A stretch of 64,000 bases of DNA from Dyadobacter linearis (GTDB lineage Bacteria > Bacteroidota > Bacteroidia > Cytophagales > Spirosomataceae), in assembly GCF_907165045.1 (NCBI RefSeq), contig NZ_CAJRAU010000001.1, forward strand, positions 1,240,001-1,304,000, given 5' to 3'. Shown piece after piece: positions 44,901-52,981 of this stretch (position 1 is the stretch's first letter; every line of letters begins with the position of its first letter). Position numbers and translations under genes: made by a program. The notes below the pieces were generated by a model, which saw only the letters and a list, made by a program, of their open reading frames with translations, ran no database searches and was not told the DNA's origin.

Positions 44901-45105
44901 CACTTTCAGTCCTTCCATTTTGAAAAAGATCAAAATACAGTCTGCCAAAATCTCGGTAGTGGGACGCAATGTTTGGATGATATTCAAAAACACGCCGCAC
45001 ATCGATCCTGAGATCGACGCCAAAGGTGGTAACGAGCAGGGATTTGGCTACGGTGAGCTTCCGAGTTCACGCAGCGTAGGAGCCAATATCTCATTGTCAT
45101 TCTGA
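41950..45105 (+). CDS. SusC/RagA-type TonB-dependent outer-membrane transporter
   Basis: This is the third SusC, 1051 residues, with signal peptide MRKVLLLLLWVCLCSPVAFA. Order: carboxypeptidase-like domain (RQLTGKILAAEDGLGLAGAS), TonB box (LSEVVVTAFGIEREKKALG), plug (IQIRGSSSVSGNNQPLIVID; VLKGPNAAALYGSRAANGVI) and barrel ending GANISLSF. The VLKGPNAAALYGSRAANG variant and its partner differ from the two other pairs in the window and belong to the branch paired with SusD-like_2 proteins, whose cargo is often not a classical polysaccharide. Expression is probably controlled through the structured leader. Confidence 0.95.
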   Translation: MRKVLLLLLWVCLCSPVAFAQVRQLTGKILAAEDGLGLAGASVILKGTNVGTNADADGNFTFSVPGDGTLVVSYVGFLIKELPIGNQTQFDIKLEADTRQLSEVVVTAFGIEREKKALGYTVQEVKGSALTESRSTNVANALSGKIAGVRIQSNGGPGSSSTIQIRGSSSVSGNNQPLIVIDGVPMEQTASKTFGGGISEVNPDNIKEMSVLKGPNAAALYGSRAANGVILITTKNGQGTKGLGVDVNSNITFERPWIKPDFQNTYGGGNGYRTWYNDGWSGSITDPNEIAQYRSVYDSRYPLAGSEGTDESWGAPMDGRMVRQWWTGDDVAPLTPQPNNWEEYWQTGRTITNSVALNGGNDKGYFRLGLSRVDQKGIMYYNDFHRNNFRINSGYNLTKNLNITLSGEYIKSGSDNRSYSGGQEFIWSHRHVSWDQLRDYESYIGVHNQRGADTDPPHWQHTFFTNPYYTQKNLPSGNEKDRLMGNIALNYKILPSLSLLVRTGTDFWSDTRINVSNFLRVRNGVRTPGRFSEEVLRSQETNSDFMLTYNKDITSDFGMNVQFGGIQRKNYYKRNYFYVGEMVVDGLYNAGNSVPSQNTIESEIRESETQSLFGTANFSWKDALFLDLTARNDWSSTLPSNARSYFYPSASLSAVVTDLFDINSSIFSFGKVRASYAQVGNDATPYQLAQTFLAKGSWNGAVPKFGENIQIANSNLKPEITTGLEIGADLRFLKGKIGLDVTYYDQTTKDQILGVEISKASGYNTRILNAGKITNKGIEVSISGTPVKLPGGFSWDVSLNWSRNRNKVVELAEGLTTYTLATQRGMSSEARVGQPYGTFYGVGFQKYNGQVVYGANGLPITAAGQKLGNIQPDWIGGMMNTLNYKGISLSALVDVRVGGDIYDEGTGTARWTGQYAETALGREEGVIGQGVRELTGADGSKSYVPNDIIVTANQLYGYSNPRNYHESAIFDATYVKLRELSLGYTFSPSILKKIKIQSAKISVVGRNVWMIFKNTPHIDPEIDAKGGNEQGFGYGELPSSRSVGANISLSF

Positions 45106-45143
45106 TCCAGTCAACCCAGTCTAGGACTTTAAAGATTTTTGAA

Positions 45144-46622
45144 ATGAAAAACATATTAAATCATAAAACCATCTGGATGACGGCGCTGGCAGGTATTCTT
45201 ACCGCTTCAAGCTGCACCAAGGACTTTGATGAAATGAACGTAAGTCCGAACAGCCCCACGGCGATCGGGCCGCAGTACCTCCTTCCTACCGGCATTGAAA
45301 CTTCAATCGACCGTTACTGGGGACACAGGGACCGGTTTGAGCGGATCAATATCGACGCAGCCGAACTGTACGTACAGCATTTGACCCGGAATATTTACAG
45401 TAATGAGGGAGACGATTACACGGTTTCACCTGCATTGCTTTCCAACAACTGGAAAGGATTCTTCAACGAAGGATTGCTCAATTTCCAGCGCATTATCATG
45501 CAGACAAACCCGGAATCTGCTACTCCGAATGCGAATTATGAAGGCGTGGCGCTGGTGATGCGTAGCTGGGTATTTTCATTGCTGACAGACATGTACGGCG
45601 CAATTCCTTACACCGACGCAATCAAGGGAACGGCGATGGAACCGGTTTACACACCCAAGTACGATGCGATGGATGTGGTTTACGCAGGTTTGCTGAATGA
45701 TCTCAAATTAGCCAACGAAAAGCTGACAGTAGGCGGACCGGCGATCGCGGGGGATATTCTTTACTCAGGGGATATTTTGAAATGGAAAAAATTTGCCAAC
45801 TCACTCCGGCTCAGACTTGCTAACCGCCAGGCTGCGAAAAAATCTGCTGAATCCAAGGCTATCATGGCGGAGATCCTGGCAGATGCGACCAAGTTCCCTG
45901 TGTTTACGAGTAATGCAGATAATGCTTCCCTGAAATGCACAACGGTATTGCCGAGCAACAACGAATGGAACCAGATTCTGATCCAGGGCGGACGTACGGA
46001 CTGGAATATCAGCAAAACGCTGGCTGACAAGATGAATGCAATGGGCGATACCCGCATTGCCGTCTACGCAAACCCGAACAAAGATGGTTTGTACCAGGGA
46101 CATGCTAACGGATTGCCGGACGCGATCGCTACCAGCTACCTGGCCACCAGTTCTACAATCGGTACCGCATTCACAAAAGCCGACGCGCCGGAGGTGATCA
46201 TGACCTTTGCAGAATTAAAATTCATACTGGCCGAGGCGGCGCTTGACGGTGATATCACTGGCGATGCCAAGAAGTTTTATCAAGATGGAATTACTGCTTC
46301 ATTCGCGCAATACGGCCTCACTCCTCCTGCCGACTATTTCACAAAAGCGGGAGCTGCCAGCAAGGAAAAAGTGCTTGAACAAAAATGGATCTCCCTGTTC
46401 GGACAAGGTATTGAAGCCTGGGTGGAATGGCGCCGGACGGGCTTCCCTGTATTTCCGGCACCGGACCCGCGAGCGGTATTAAACAATGGTGGTATCCTGC
46501 CAACGCGCTTCAACTACCCGGCTTCGGAATATTCACTGAACCAGAAGGCAGTTACCGAGGGCGCTGGCCTGAACGGTGGTGCCGACGATATGAAAACCAA
46601 GCTCTGGTGGGCAGAGAAATAA
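45144..46622 (+). CDS. SusD-like_2 family outer-membrane nutrient-binding lipoprotein
   Basis: This 492-residue lipoprotein is the partner of the SusC encoded 38 nt upstream. The lipobox is TASSC after a signal with MTALAGIL. The start of the mature part (CTKDFDEMNVSPNSPTAIGP) and VMRSWVFSLLTDMYGAIPYT are typical of the SusD/RagB nutrient-binding subfamily with PF12771. The C-terminal segment QKWISLFGQGIEAWVEWRRT and NPRRFNYPASEYSLN-like PTRFNYPASEYSLN also fit. Substrate not visible. Confidence 0.9.
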   Translation: MKNILNHKTIWMTALAGILTASSCTKDFDEMNVSPNSPTAIGPQYLLPTGIETSIDRYWGHRDRFERINIDAAELYVQHLTRNIYSNEGDDYTVSPALLSNNWKGFFNEGLLNFQRIIMQTNPESATPNANYEGVALVMRSWVFSLLTDMYGAIPYTDAIKGTAMEPVYTPKYDAMDVVYAGLLNDLKLANEKLTVGGPAIAGDILYSGDILKWKKFANSLRLRLANRQAAKKSAESKAIMAEILADATKFPVFTSNADNASLKCTTVLPSNNEWNQILIQGGRTDWNISKTLADKMNAMGDTRIAVYANPNKDGLYQGHANGLPDAIATSYLATSSTIGTAFTKADAPEVIMTFAELKFILAEAALDGDITGDAKKFYQDGITASFAQYGLTPPADYFTKAGAASKEKVLEQKWISLFGQGIEAWVEWRRTGFPVFPAPDPRAVLNNGGILPTRFNYPASEYSLNQKAVTEGAGLNGGADDMKTKLWWAEK

Positions 46623-46657
46623 CCGTCCTTTTTATTCATTCAAGAAATCAGAGAATT

Positions 46658-47140
46658 ATGAAAAATATCAGATCTTCCATAACTACACTTTGCCTGCTGG
46701 CAATGGTCACGCTTGGAATTGCTTCCTGCAAAGTAGAGGACCCGTTTTTGGAAAGAGACGTAGCGCCTGTGTTGGTTGATATCGTAGGAGCTCCTTTCGG
46801 CGCACCGATTGCCAGCGAGCCCACTGTAACCTATGCCGCGACGGCCACGAAACTGACGCTTTCGGCCCGCCTGCTGGAACTCGATAAAACCAATATCCTC
46901 GACCATACCAAAGGTATTGACTCGATCCCTGTCCCAAATCTTGCGATCAAAATTACACTGCGTTCCGGTGCAGCATTGGGTGAAGTGACATCCAATGCCG
47001 ACGGACTGGTGACGATTGATAAAACCTGGGCAGAACTGGGTATCGCCGCACCGAAAGCCGGCTCGCTAATCAAGATTTCCTGGACGGGAAATCACAAGGG
47101 AATTGCCTTCACAAGATTTTCACAAATAGCAGCTAACTAA
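46658..47140 (+). CDS. small lipoprotein of the third susCD operon
   Basis: This 160-residue lipoprotein has a signal MKNIRSSITTLCLLAMVTLG with lipobox GIASC. The mature part looks like one or two immunoglobulin-like beta-sandwich repeats (LTLSARLLELDKTNILDHTK; ITLRSGAALGEVTSNADGLV). The frame is open further upstream to 46427 inside susD, but the ATG at 46658 with its lipobox is clearly the start. By position it resembles SusE/F-like accessory surface proteins. I do not recognise the family. Confidence 0.75.
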   Translation: MKNIRSSITTLCLLAMVTLGIASCKVEDPFLERDVAPVLVDIVGAPFGAPIASEPTVTYAATATKLTLSARLLELDKTNILDHTKGIDSIPVPNLAIKITLRSGAALGEVTSNADGLVTIDKTWAELGIAAPKAGSLIKISWTGNHKGIAFTRFSQIAAN

Positions 47141-47249
47141 CTGAAAAACAAGCTAACTGTGTTCCGTGTTGGCTTGTTTATTTGTAAATTGAATTATAGT
47201 TTTTCCAATCACATATTTATCGTCACGTATTACTAAAACTTTTATAAAA

Positions 47250-48440
47250 ATGAATCAGAAAATGGACCGTCGGAATCTTCTTAAATCCGGTTTAATGGCA
47301 ATCGGAGGTATGACACTGGCCCCGCATTTGAGCATGGGCGCTTTCGCTGGCGCACCGTTGTCGCTGGATCCTGAGAACCGCATTTACCGCAGCCCCATGG
47401 TAAGAGAGTATTTTTTACCGGATGATTTGAAAGCGCCGAAGATTATCGCCAAGCTGAATGCCAACGAAAATCCATACGGCCCGCCGATGTCAGCACAGAA
47501 AGCAGTAGCCGATTCAGTAAAGAATGGCAACCGCTACGCGTGGAAGGAAATGTATGATCTTATTGATAAAATAGCCAAAAAAGAAGGTGTAACTGCCGAC
47601 CATATCATGATGGGCCCGGGTTCATCGGATCTTTTGGAAAAAGTGGCATTGGTGACTTTCATGAAAGGAAAAGGAAACATCGTTTCCGCCGATCCTTGCT
47701 ATATGTCGCTGGTGCAGGTTGCCAAATCCGTTGGCGCAACCTGGAAGCCTGTTCCCTGTACCGACGATTGGTCACACGACCTGAAAGCAATGGAAGCCGC
47801 GATCGACAGCGAAACGAAACTGGTGTACGTTTGTAACCCAAACAACCCGACCGGCGCGATTACCAAAGGTCAGGACCTGCTCGATTTCTGCTCACGCGTT
47901 TCCGAAAAAGTACCTGTATTTGTTGACGAAGCTTACATTGAACTGGCAGTAGGCGCTGATACCCAGAGCATGGTTTCACTGCTTACCCAGAAGAAAAATG
48001 TGATCGTAGCCCGTACTTTCTCCAAAATCATGGGAATGGCCGGTATCCGTGTCGGTTATATGGTCGCACTTCCTTCCTACCTGGAAACGATCAACAAGAT
48101 TACCCGCGGCGGAATGGGGATTTCTTATACCTCGATCTTTGCAGCTTCTGCCAGCCTCGACGATAAGGATTTTCAGGGAAACACGCGCAAGCTCAACCAC
48201 GAAGCGAAGCTTTATCTGTACGAAAACCTGGATAAAATGGGATACAAATACATTCCGTCCTACACCAACTTCGTACTCTTCCCGGTGACCATACCTGCAA
48301 AAGAATTACTCACAAAATTGAATGCAAAAGGCGTCTCAGTACGCGCATTCGACATTTTGAACAAACCCTGGTGCCGCGTAAGTCTCGGTACGATGGACGA
48401 AATGAAAGCATTTGTAGGGGCGCTGGGGCAGTTGAGTTAG
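47250..48440 (+). CDS. Tat-exported histidinol-phosphate aminotransferase-like enzyme
   Basis: This 396-residue class I/II PLP aminotransferase carries a twin-arginine signal (MDRRNLLKSGLMAIGGMTLA). Its fold is HisC-like: LNANENPYGPP, MGPGSSDLLEKVAL, YVCNPNNPTGAI, FVDEAYIEL and K259 in ARTFSKIMGMAGIRVGY for PLP. The export signal and position 109 nt after the small lipoprotein suggest a periplasmic reaction on an amino compound brought in by the SusCD pair, not histidine synthesis. Substrate unknown. Such exported relatives are common in Bacteroidetes. Confidence 0.8.
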   Translation: MNQKMDRRNLLKSGLMAIGGMTLAPHLSMGAFAGAPLSLDPENRIYRSPMVREYFLPDDLKAPKIIAKLNANENPYGPPMSAQKAVADSVKNGNRYAWKEMYDLIDKIAKKEGVTADHIMMGPGSSDLLEKVALVTFMKGKGNIVSADPCYMSLVQVAKSVGATWKPVPCTDDWSHDLKAMEAAIDSETKLVYVCNPNNPTGAITKGQDLLDFCSRVSEKVPVFVDEAYIELAVGADTQSMVSLLTQKKNVIVARTFSKIMGMAGIRVGYMVALPSYLETINKITRGGMGISYTSIFAASASLDDKDFQGNTRKLNHEAKLYLYENLDKMGYKYIPSYTNFVLFPVTIPAKELLTKLNAKGVSVRAFDILNKPWCRVSLGTMDEMKAFVGALGQLS

Positions 48441-48450
48441 TATGCGTTGT

Positions 48451-48725
48451 CATTGATGGTCATTTTTTGTCATTGATTGTCATTTTTAGTCATTGGTGGT
48501 CTTTTTTAGTCATTGGTGGTCATTTTTTGTCATTGGTTGTCATTTTTAGTCATTTATTAGTTAGGCGCAGGGTCTTTTTGTCAAGTGCAGTTTAGAAATA
48601 GCACAAGTAACGTCAAACAATTAATGACGACAAATGACCATAACTGACAACCAATGACCTTAATGACAATCAATGACTTAATGACAAGCAATGACCACAA
48701 ATGACAAAAATTGACCATCAATGAC
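48451..48725. repeat. GTCATT array facing an AATGAC array
   Basis: About 9 copies of a GTCATTnnTgGTCATTTTT-type unit (48451-48556) are followed by a 65-nt spacer and then by about 10 complementary AATGACnACcAATGAC units (48622-48725). The halves can pair into a very long imperfect hairpin between the aminotransferase and the permease genes. Confidence 0.8.
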
Positions 48726-48796
48726 AACCTCCCCCCAAACACCGCCCCCCCATTACCAACCATTGAAAAACACCTGCCACATCAACATTTCCAATC

Positions 48797-49891
48797 ATGA
48801 GTGATGCATTGCAAAAAACCATAACACTCTTATTGCTAATATCCCTTGGGCTGCTCTTGAAAAGCAAATTCAAGAACAAGGACCAGACTAATGGGATCAA
48901 GGAAATCATTCTGTCGGTGGCATTGCCTTCGACCATCTTCATTTCTTTGATGAAGATTGATATTGATTCTTCGATGATCATTATCCCGCTGGTGACTTTG
49001 GTTTTCAACTTTTTGATGTTTTTCTCGGCGCCACTGGCTTTTGCATTATTTGGTATTGAAAAAAACAGCCCGACCGGCAGAACACTGATGATGCTCATTC
49101 CTTCCCTCGCGCCGGGACTTTCGTGCTTTCCTTTTATCGCTGAGTTTTTGGGTGAAAAAAGTCTTGCTATCGCGGCGCTGGCGGATGTTGGCAACAAGTT
49201 TTTCGTGCTGATTTCTCTTTATATTCTCGCTATGAATATGTTTTTGAAAAACAGCAACGATAAGGAAACCAAAGTGGGCGGCAAGCTGAAAAGTCTTTTT
49301 GCGAGCATGTTCCAGGAGCCTATTAACCTGCTGATTTTCCTTGCGATCATTCTGCTGAGTCTGGGAATCAACTACAACACATTGCCGCCGATCGTGACGG
49401 ATCTTTTTGATAAAACCAGCGCGATGATGACACCACTTGTGCTGTTGTTCATCGGGCTTGCTGTTCAGCTAAAAGAAGGAAAAAAACGCATTGTCGCGAG
49501 TATCCTGTTTTTCAGGGCAGGTATCACGATGCTGATCAGCGCGGGGATGATTTATGTACTGAATATCAACGATTATGCAATGATCCTGCTGGCGATCGTG
49601 ATCCCGCTGAGTGCCGCTAGTTTCTGGCCTCTCGCGCATATTTCGGCATTCAATATCAAAGAAGACGCAAAAGGTTTACCCAAAGAAAAACGGACTTTCG
49701 ACCTCGAACTAGCAGTTTTGCTGCTCGCATTCTCCCTGCCTTTTTCAACGATCCTGATCCTGGCGATCCTTTCTTCCGGTACATTCTTCGCGCACAACTC
49801 TACCCTGATCACGGTAGGTTTGGTACTGATCGCCATTGGTGCGCTGCCGAATGCATTAAGTAAAGTTTTTGTAAAAATGTCAAAAGCATAA
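48797..49891 (+). CDS. AEC-like (auxin efflux carrier family) permease
   Basis: This 364-residue protein has about ten transmembrane helices and no soluble domain. The repeated half structure, with SVALPSTIFISLMKI in the first half and the second half from MMTPLVLLFIGLAVQLKEGK, and the LLISLGLLLKSKF start resemble AEC/BASS-fold permeases. It follows the long GTCATT hairpin. The next gene starts 10 nt after its stop. Substrate unknown, and the family call is moderate. Confidence 0.65.
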   Translation: MSDALQKTITLLLLISLGLLLKSKFKNKDQTNGIKEIILSVALPSTIFISLMKIDIDSSMIIIPLVTLVFNFLMFFSAPLAFALFGIEKNSPTGRTLMMLIPSLAPGLSCFPFIAEFLGEKSLAIAALADVGNKFFVLISLYILAMNMFLKNSNDKETKVGGKLKSLFASMFQEPINLLIFLAIILLSLGINYNTLPPIVTDLFDKTSAMMTPLVLLFIGLAVQLKEGKKRIVASILFFRAGITMLISAGMIYVLNINDYAMILLAIVIPLSAASFWPLAHISAFNIKEDAKGLPKEKRTFDLELAVLLLAFSLPFSTILILAILSSGTFFAHNSTLITVGLVLIAIGALPNALSKVFVKMSKA

Positions 49892-49901
49892 ATTATCCAT
49901 T

Positions 49902-50489
49902 GTGATCAAAATAGCAACTACTTCACTCCTTTTACTTGTATCGCTCAGTGTATTTGCCCAGACCGACAATATGTCCGTCGGGCAGATCAAATCTGAGGAA
50001 ACGATCAAAGTTTCGAAGAAAAAGAAGCGGTACCAATACTTTTCTGGAAGCGCGCCCGTCACAATGGCCGATGGTAGCGTTAAACCGATCGCGGATGTGA
50101 GAATTGGAGAACATGTAAAAACCTGCCGGGACGGGAAAACTACCGCCACTCAGGTGAAGCAGATCGATGTTTTCAACCAACCCTATTCTGCATTAACTGC
50201 CTTCTACCTCCGCCCGGCCGAAACTGTCGCGGAATCGCAGCAAATAGTGCCTGCCCTACTCATAGAGGCCACGCCCGACCACCGGGTACAAACCAGTCAC
50301 GGCAAGAAAAGAATGAAGAAACTTTCCAAAAAAGACGTTTTATACCATTACGAACCTGCTACCGGACTGGTGTCCTTGTGGAAAATAGGTGCGGTAAAAG
50401 AAAACGCGAGACGCGTGACGAAAGCCTATCACCTCGAGACCGTTGACGGGACTTATCTGGTGGATAATGTGATGGTGGCTAATAATTGA
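49902..50489 (+). CDS. secreted stand-alone Hint (hedgehog/intein-like) domain protein
   Basis: This 195-residue protein starts with GTG and a signal peptide (MIKIATTSLLLLVSLSVFAQ). Residues 46-195 show Hint blocks: APVTMADGSVKPIADVRIGE (block A, 51-70), ATPDHRVQT (block B TxxH, T124-H127) and HLETVDGTYLVDNVMVANN (C-terminal block). By this alignment the nucleophilic first Cys is Y46, the final His-Asn is Asn-Asn, and the only cysteine is C75. It therefore probably cannot splice by the standard route. No extein or other domain is attached. A binding or autoproteolytic role is open. Confidence 0.7.
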   Translation: MIKIATTSLLLLVSLSVFAQTDNMSVGQIKSEETIKVSKKKKRYQYFSGSAPVTMADGSVKPIADVRIGEHVKTCRDGKTTATQVKQIDVFNQPYSALTAFYLRPAETVAESQQIVPALLIEATPDHRVQTSHGKKRMKKLSKKDVLYHYEPATGLVSLWKIGAVKENARRVTKAYHLETVDGTYLVDNVMVANN

Positions 50490-50491
50490 TT

Positions 50492-50522
50492 TTGCCTTAA
50501 CCCAAAACCTTTCCGACCTTTG
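50492..50522 (+). promoter_or_regulatory. promoter of aguA
   Basis: TTG (50492-50494), a 20-nt spacer and GACCTTTG (50515-50522), one base off TANNTTTG, about 27 nt before the GTG start. Confidence 0.4.
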
Positions 50523-50548
50523 CGGTATTCATTACCAATCGCAAAATC

Positions 50549-51607
50549 GTGTCTGAGCTTCATACTTCATTAACTCCGAAAGAATCCGGTTTCATTTTTC
50601 CTCCTGAGTGGCATCCGCACCGGGCTACCTGGCTCACTTTTCCGCATAACGAATCGTCGTGGCAGGGAGAGAAACTGGCACAAATGCGGCCGCAATATCT
50701 GGCATTCATCAAGGCGATCAGCCAGGGTGAAAATGTGGGTATTATTGCTGACAATGAGAATCTTAAAGAATTTATAATAGCAGAACTTTCCCGTACCGGA
50801 GTCGATCTTTCTAAAATCGAATTTATAATAAAACCTACCAATGACGCGTGGTGCCGCGATCACGGACCTTCGTTTTTGATCAACCCTGAAACGAAACAGA
50901 AAATGATCGTGGATTGGGGCCACAATGCGTGGGGAGGCAAATATCCGCCTTTCGATGACGACAACCGTACACCTTCGGCGGTAGCGGAATACCTGAACTT
51001 ACCGATCGTCAATCCCGGCATTATCATGGAAGGTGGCGCGGTGGAATTCAATGGCGCCGGAAGTGTGCTGACCAGCAAATCGTGTCTGCTGAATATCAAC
51101 CGTAACCCGCATTTGAAACAGGCAGAAATTGAAAAATACCTCTGCGATTACTACGGCGTCGAGCAGGTATTGTGGGTAGAAGGCGGCATTGTCGGCGACG
51201 ATACCGACGGACATATTGACGATACAACGCGATTTATCAATGAAGATACCGTGGTAGCTTGCGTCGAGTCAAATCGGGAAGATGAGAACCATGAAATTTT
51301 GCAAACCAATCTGGATCTACTTAAAAAAATGCGGCTGGTAAATGGCAAACAGCTGAATATCATCGAGCTGCCGATGCCAAAAGAAGTCGTTATCGACGGT
51401 TTCCGTACACCCGGCTCCTATGCTAACTTTTTAATCTGCAATACCGGCGTCATCGTTCCGGTCTTCAATAATCCCAACGATCAGGTCGCCATCGATATCC
51501 TGGAAAAAGCATTCGCAGGAAGAAAGATCATTCCACTCGAAGCGACTGAGATTATCTGGGGACAAGGTAGTTTTCACTGTTTAAGCCAGCAGGAACCTTT
51601 GGTTTGA
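50549..51607 (+). CDS. aguA: agmatine deiminase
   Basis: This 352-residue enzyme of the peptidyl-arginine-deiminase superfamily converts agmatine to N-carbamoylputrescine. WCRDHGPSFLI, EGGAVEFNGAGSVLT, GDDTDGHIDDTTRF and the terminal HCLSQQEP with catalytic C344 are family motifs. The start is GTG. The usual GGGNIHC is WGQGSFHC here. The product is the substrate of the aguB protein at 40273. Its last codons are copied into the repeat array that follows. Confidence 0.9.
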   Translation: MSELHTSLTPKESGFIFPPEWHPHRATWLTFPHNESSWQGEKLAQMRPQYLAFIKAISQGENVGIIADNENLKEFIIAELSRTGVDLSKIEFIIKPTNDAWCRDHGPSFLINPETKQKMIVDWGHNAWGGKYPPFDDDNRTPSAVAEYLNLPIVNPGIIMEGGAVEFNGAGSVLTSKSCLLNINRNPHLKQAEIEKYLCDYYGVEQVLWVEGGIVGDDTDGHIDDTTRFINEDTVVACVESNREDENHEILQTNLDLLKKMRLVNGKQLNIIELPMPKEVVIDGFRTPGSYANFLICNTGVIVPVFNNPNDQVAIDILEKAFAGRKIIPLEATEIIWGQGSFHCLSQQEPLV

Positions 51608-52017
51608 GATTTGGGGTCAAAGAATACCCCTAAATCCCCCAAGGGGGACTTTTCGTTGCTGCAAAAACCAGAGTAAAGCCCCTTTTAGGGGTTGGGGTTT
51701 TAGGAGCCTTTGGTTTGAGAGGACCCCTAAATCCCCCAAGGGGGACTTTTCGTTGCTGCAAAAAACCAAAGCAAAGCCCCCTTAGGGGTTGGGGTTTAGG
51801 AGCCTTTGGTTTGAGATTTGGGCTGAAAAAAAACCCCTAAATCCCCCAAGGGGGACTTTTCGTTGCTGCGAAAACCTAAGTAGAGCCCTTTTAGGGGTAG
51901 GGGTTTAGGAACCTTTGGTTTGATATTTGGGCTTAAAAAAATACCCCTAAATCCCCCAAGGGGGACTTTTCGTTGCTGCAAAAAACCAAAGTAAAGCCCC
52001 TTCAGGGGTTTGGGTTT
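51590..52017 (+). repeat. four-copy tandem array of a CCCCTAAAT repeat including the aguA 3' end
   Basis: CCCCTAAATCCCCCAAGGGG followed by GACTTTTCGTTGCTGC occurs four times (from about 51630, 51724, 51834, 51944). Each copy is followed by an inverted AAAGCCCCTTTTAGGGGTTG. Between copies lies a version of AGGAACCTTTGGTTTGAG, the last codons and stop of aguA, beginning (CCTTTGG) at 51596, 51707, 51803 and 51912. Unit length is 96-111 bp. The core is, from memory, a widespread Bacteroidetes intergenic repeat. Confidence 0.85.
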
Positions 52018-52019
52018 TA

Positions 52020-52820
52020 CTACTCTCCTAGCGCAGCCCAGTCGTCTCCTTCGTGCAGGAATACATTGTAGTCCACGAATCCTCTTATCCCGTCGGCCCA
52101 GCCTTTTTCGCTGTGCTGCCAGAATAATACTTGTGAATCGAGGGCGAGGTCGCTGATATCGTCGCGGGAATAGCCGGCGAGCCAGAGCGGGTAGTCGTCG
52201 AAATTCCCGGCTATATATTTTTTGTAGAAATATTCATTGACATAAATAATAGGCCGCACGCCGTAATGCTTTTCTATTTGCGTGAGCCAGTTTCTTACCC
52301 CTTTTATGATGATATCGTCGGGTCGGCCGGCGTGCGTTTCCAAATCCAGCACGGGCGGCATATCGCCCGTTTCCATCCTCACCTGACCGATGAAGTTCTG
52401 CACCTGCCTATCAGACATTACTCGCGGATTATAAAAGTGATAAGCCCCGCGTTTCATCCCTACCCTTTTTGCCTCGTTCCAGTTTCTTTTAAATTGTTTG
52501 TCTAAATGCGTCGCGCCTTCGGTCGCTTTGATGTACACGAAGTCAATCTTCACGTCGCCCGATCGTGTATTTCTCAGCTTGTCCCAGTTGATCTTTGCAT
52601 TGTGATGGGAAACGTCTATCCCGTGGATTGCGTAACGCATCGGCAGCCGGATCCCGAACTTGCTGACGAACTCCCACTGGTTTTCATCCTTACTATCGCG
52701 CCACCAGATGATACCCACTATGAGCAAAACGACCCCGGCAATAATTGCCCAGCCTTTGGGCGGAAGGGGTTTTAAATAGGGTATTTTCTTCGGAGAGGCC
52801 TTAATTTTCTTTTTCGCCAT
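52020..52820 (-). CDS. membrane-anchored GH25 lysozyme-like muramidase
   Basis: This 266-residue protein has a basic N-terminus and one transmembrane anchor (GWAIIAGVVLLIVGIIWW, about residues 23-40). The GH25 barrel follows with GIDVSHHNAKINW, VYIKATEGATHLDKQF, RGAYHFYNPR, PPVLDLETH (catalytic acidic pair) and LFWQHSEKGWADGIRG. It should cut peptidoglycan beta-1,4 bonds in the periplasm. A -7-like TATTTTTG on the minus strand at 52828-52835 would give a nearly leaderless mRNA. Confidence 0.9.
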   Translation of the reverse strand: MAKKKIKASPKKIPYLKPLPPKGWAIIAGVVLLIVGIIWWRDSKDENQWEFVSKFGIRLPMRYAIHGIDVSHHNAKINWDKLRNTRSGDVKIDFVYIKATEGATHLDKQFKRNWNEAKRVGMKRGAYHFYNPRVMSDRQVQNFIGQVRMETGDMPPVLDLETHAGRPDDIIIKGVRNWLTQIEKHYGVRPIIYVNEYFYKKYIAGNFDDYPLWLAGYSRDDISDLALDSQVLFWQHSEKGWADGIRGFVDYNVFLHEGDDWAALGE

Positions 52821-52922
52821 TATGCTGCAAAAATAGCAAAGTTCAGTGTTCCGCAGCTACGACCATTTATTTTCAATCTCAACCGTTCCTGTACTTTGTA
52901 ATACATAGTACCTGTCGTCACC

Positions 52923-52930
52923 TATCTTTG
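52923..52930 (+). promoter_or_regulatory. -7 element for the small secreted protein
   Basis: TATCTTTG matches TANNTTTG, 52 nt before the ATG. The nearest TTG (52896-52898) is 24 nt upstream, longer than usual. Confidence 0.35.
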
Positions 52931-52981
52931 TTATGTCCAAGAGGGACAGCAATCACAGAAAACTTCAAACATCCATTAGCC

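Noticed and set aside
44290..45000. 236-codon minus-strand open frame inside the third susC
   Set aside because: Antisense to the conserved beta-barrel coding sequence and without protein-like features.
51796..51981. Minus-strand 61-codon open frame with repeated KSPLGDLGVFF-like segments
   Set aside because: Translation of the CCCCTAAAT repeat array, not a gene.
51630..52017. CRISPR array
   Set aside because: The repeated unit is long (96-111 bp), the sequences between cores are themselves similar copies, and no cas gene is near.
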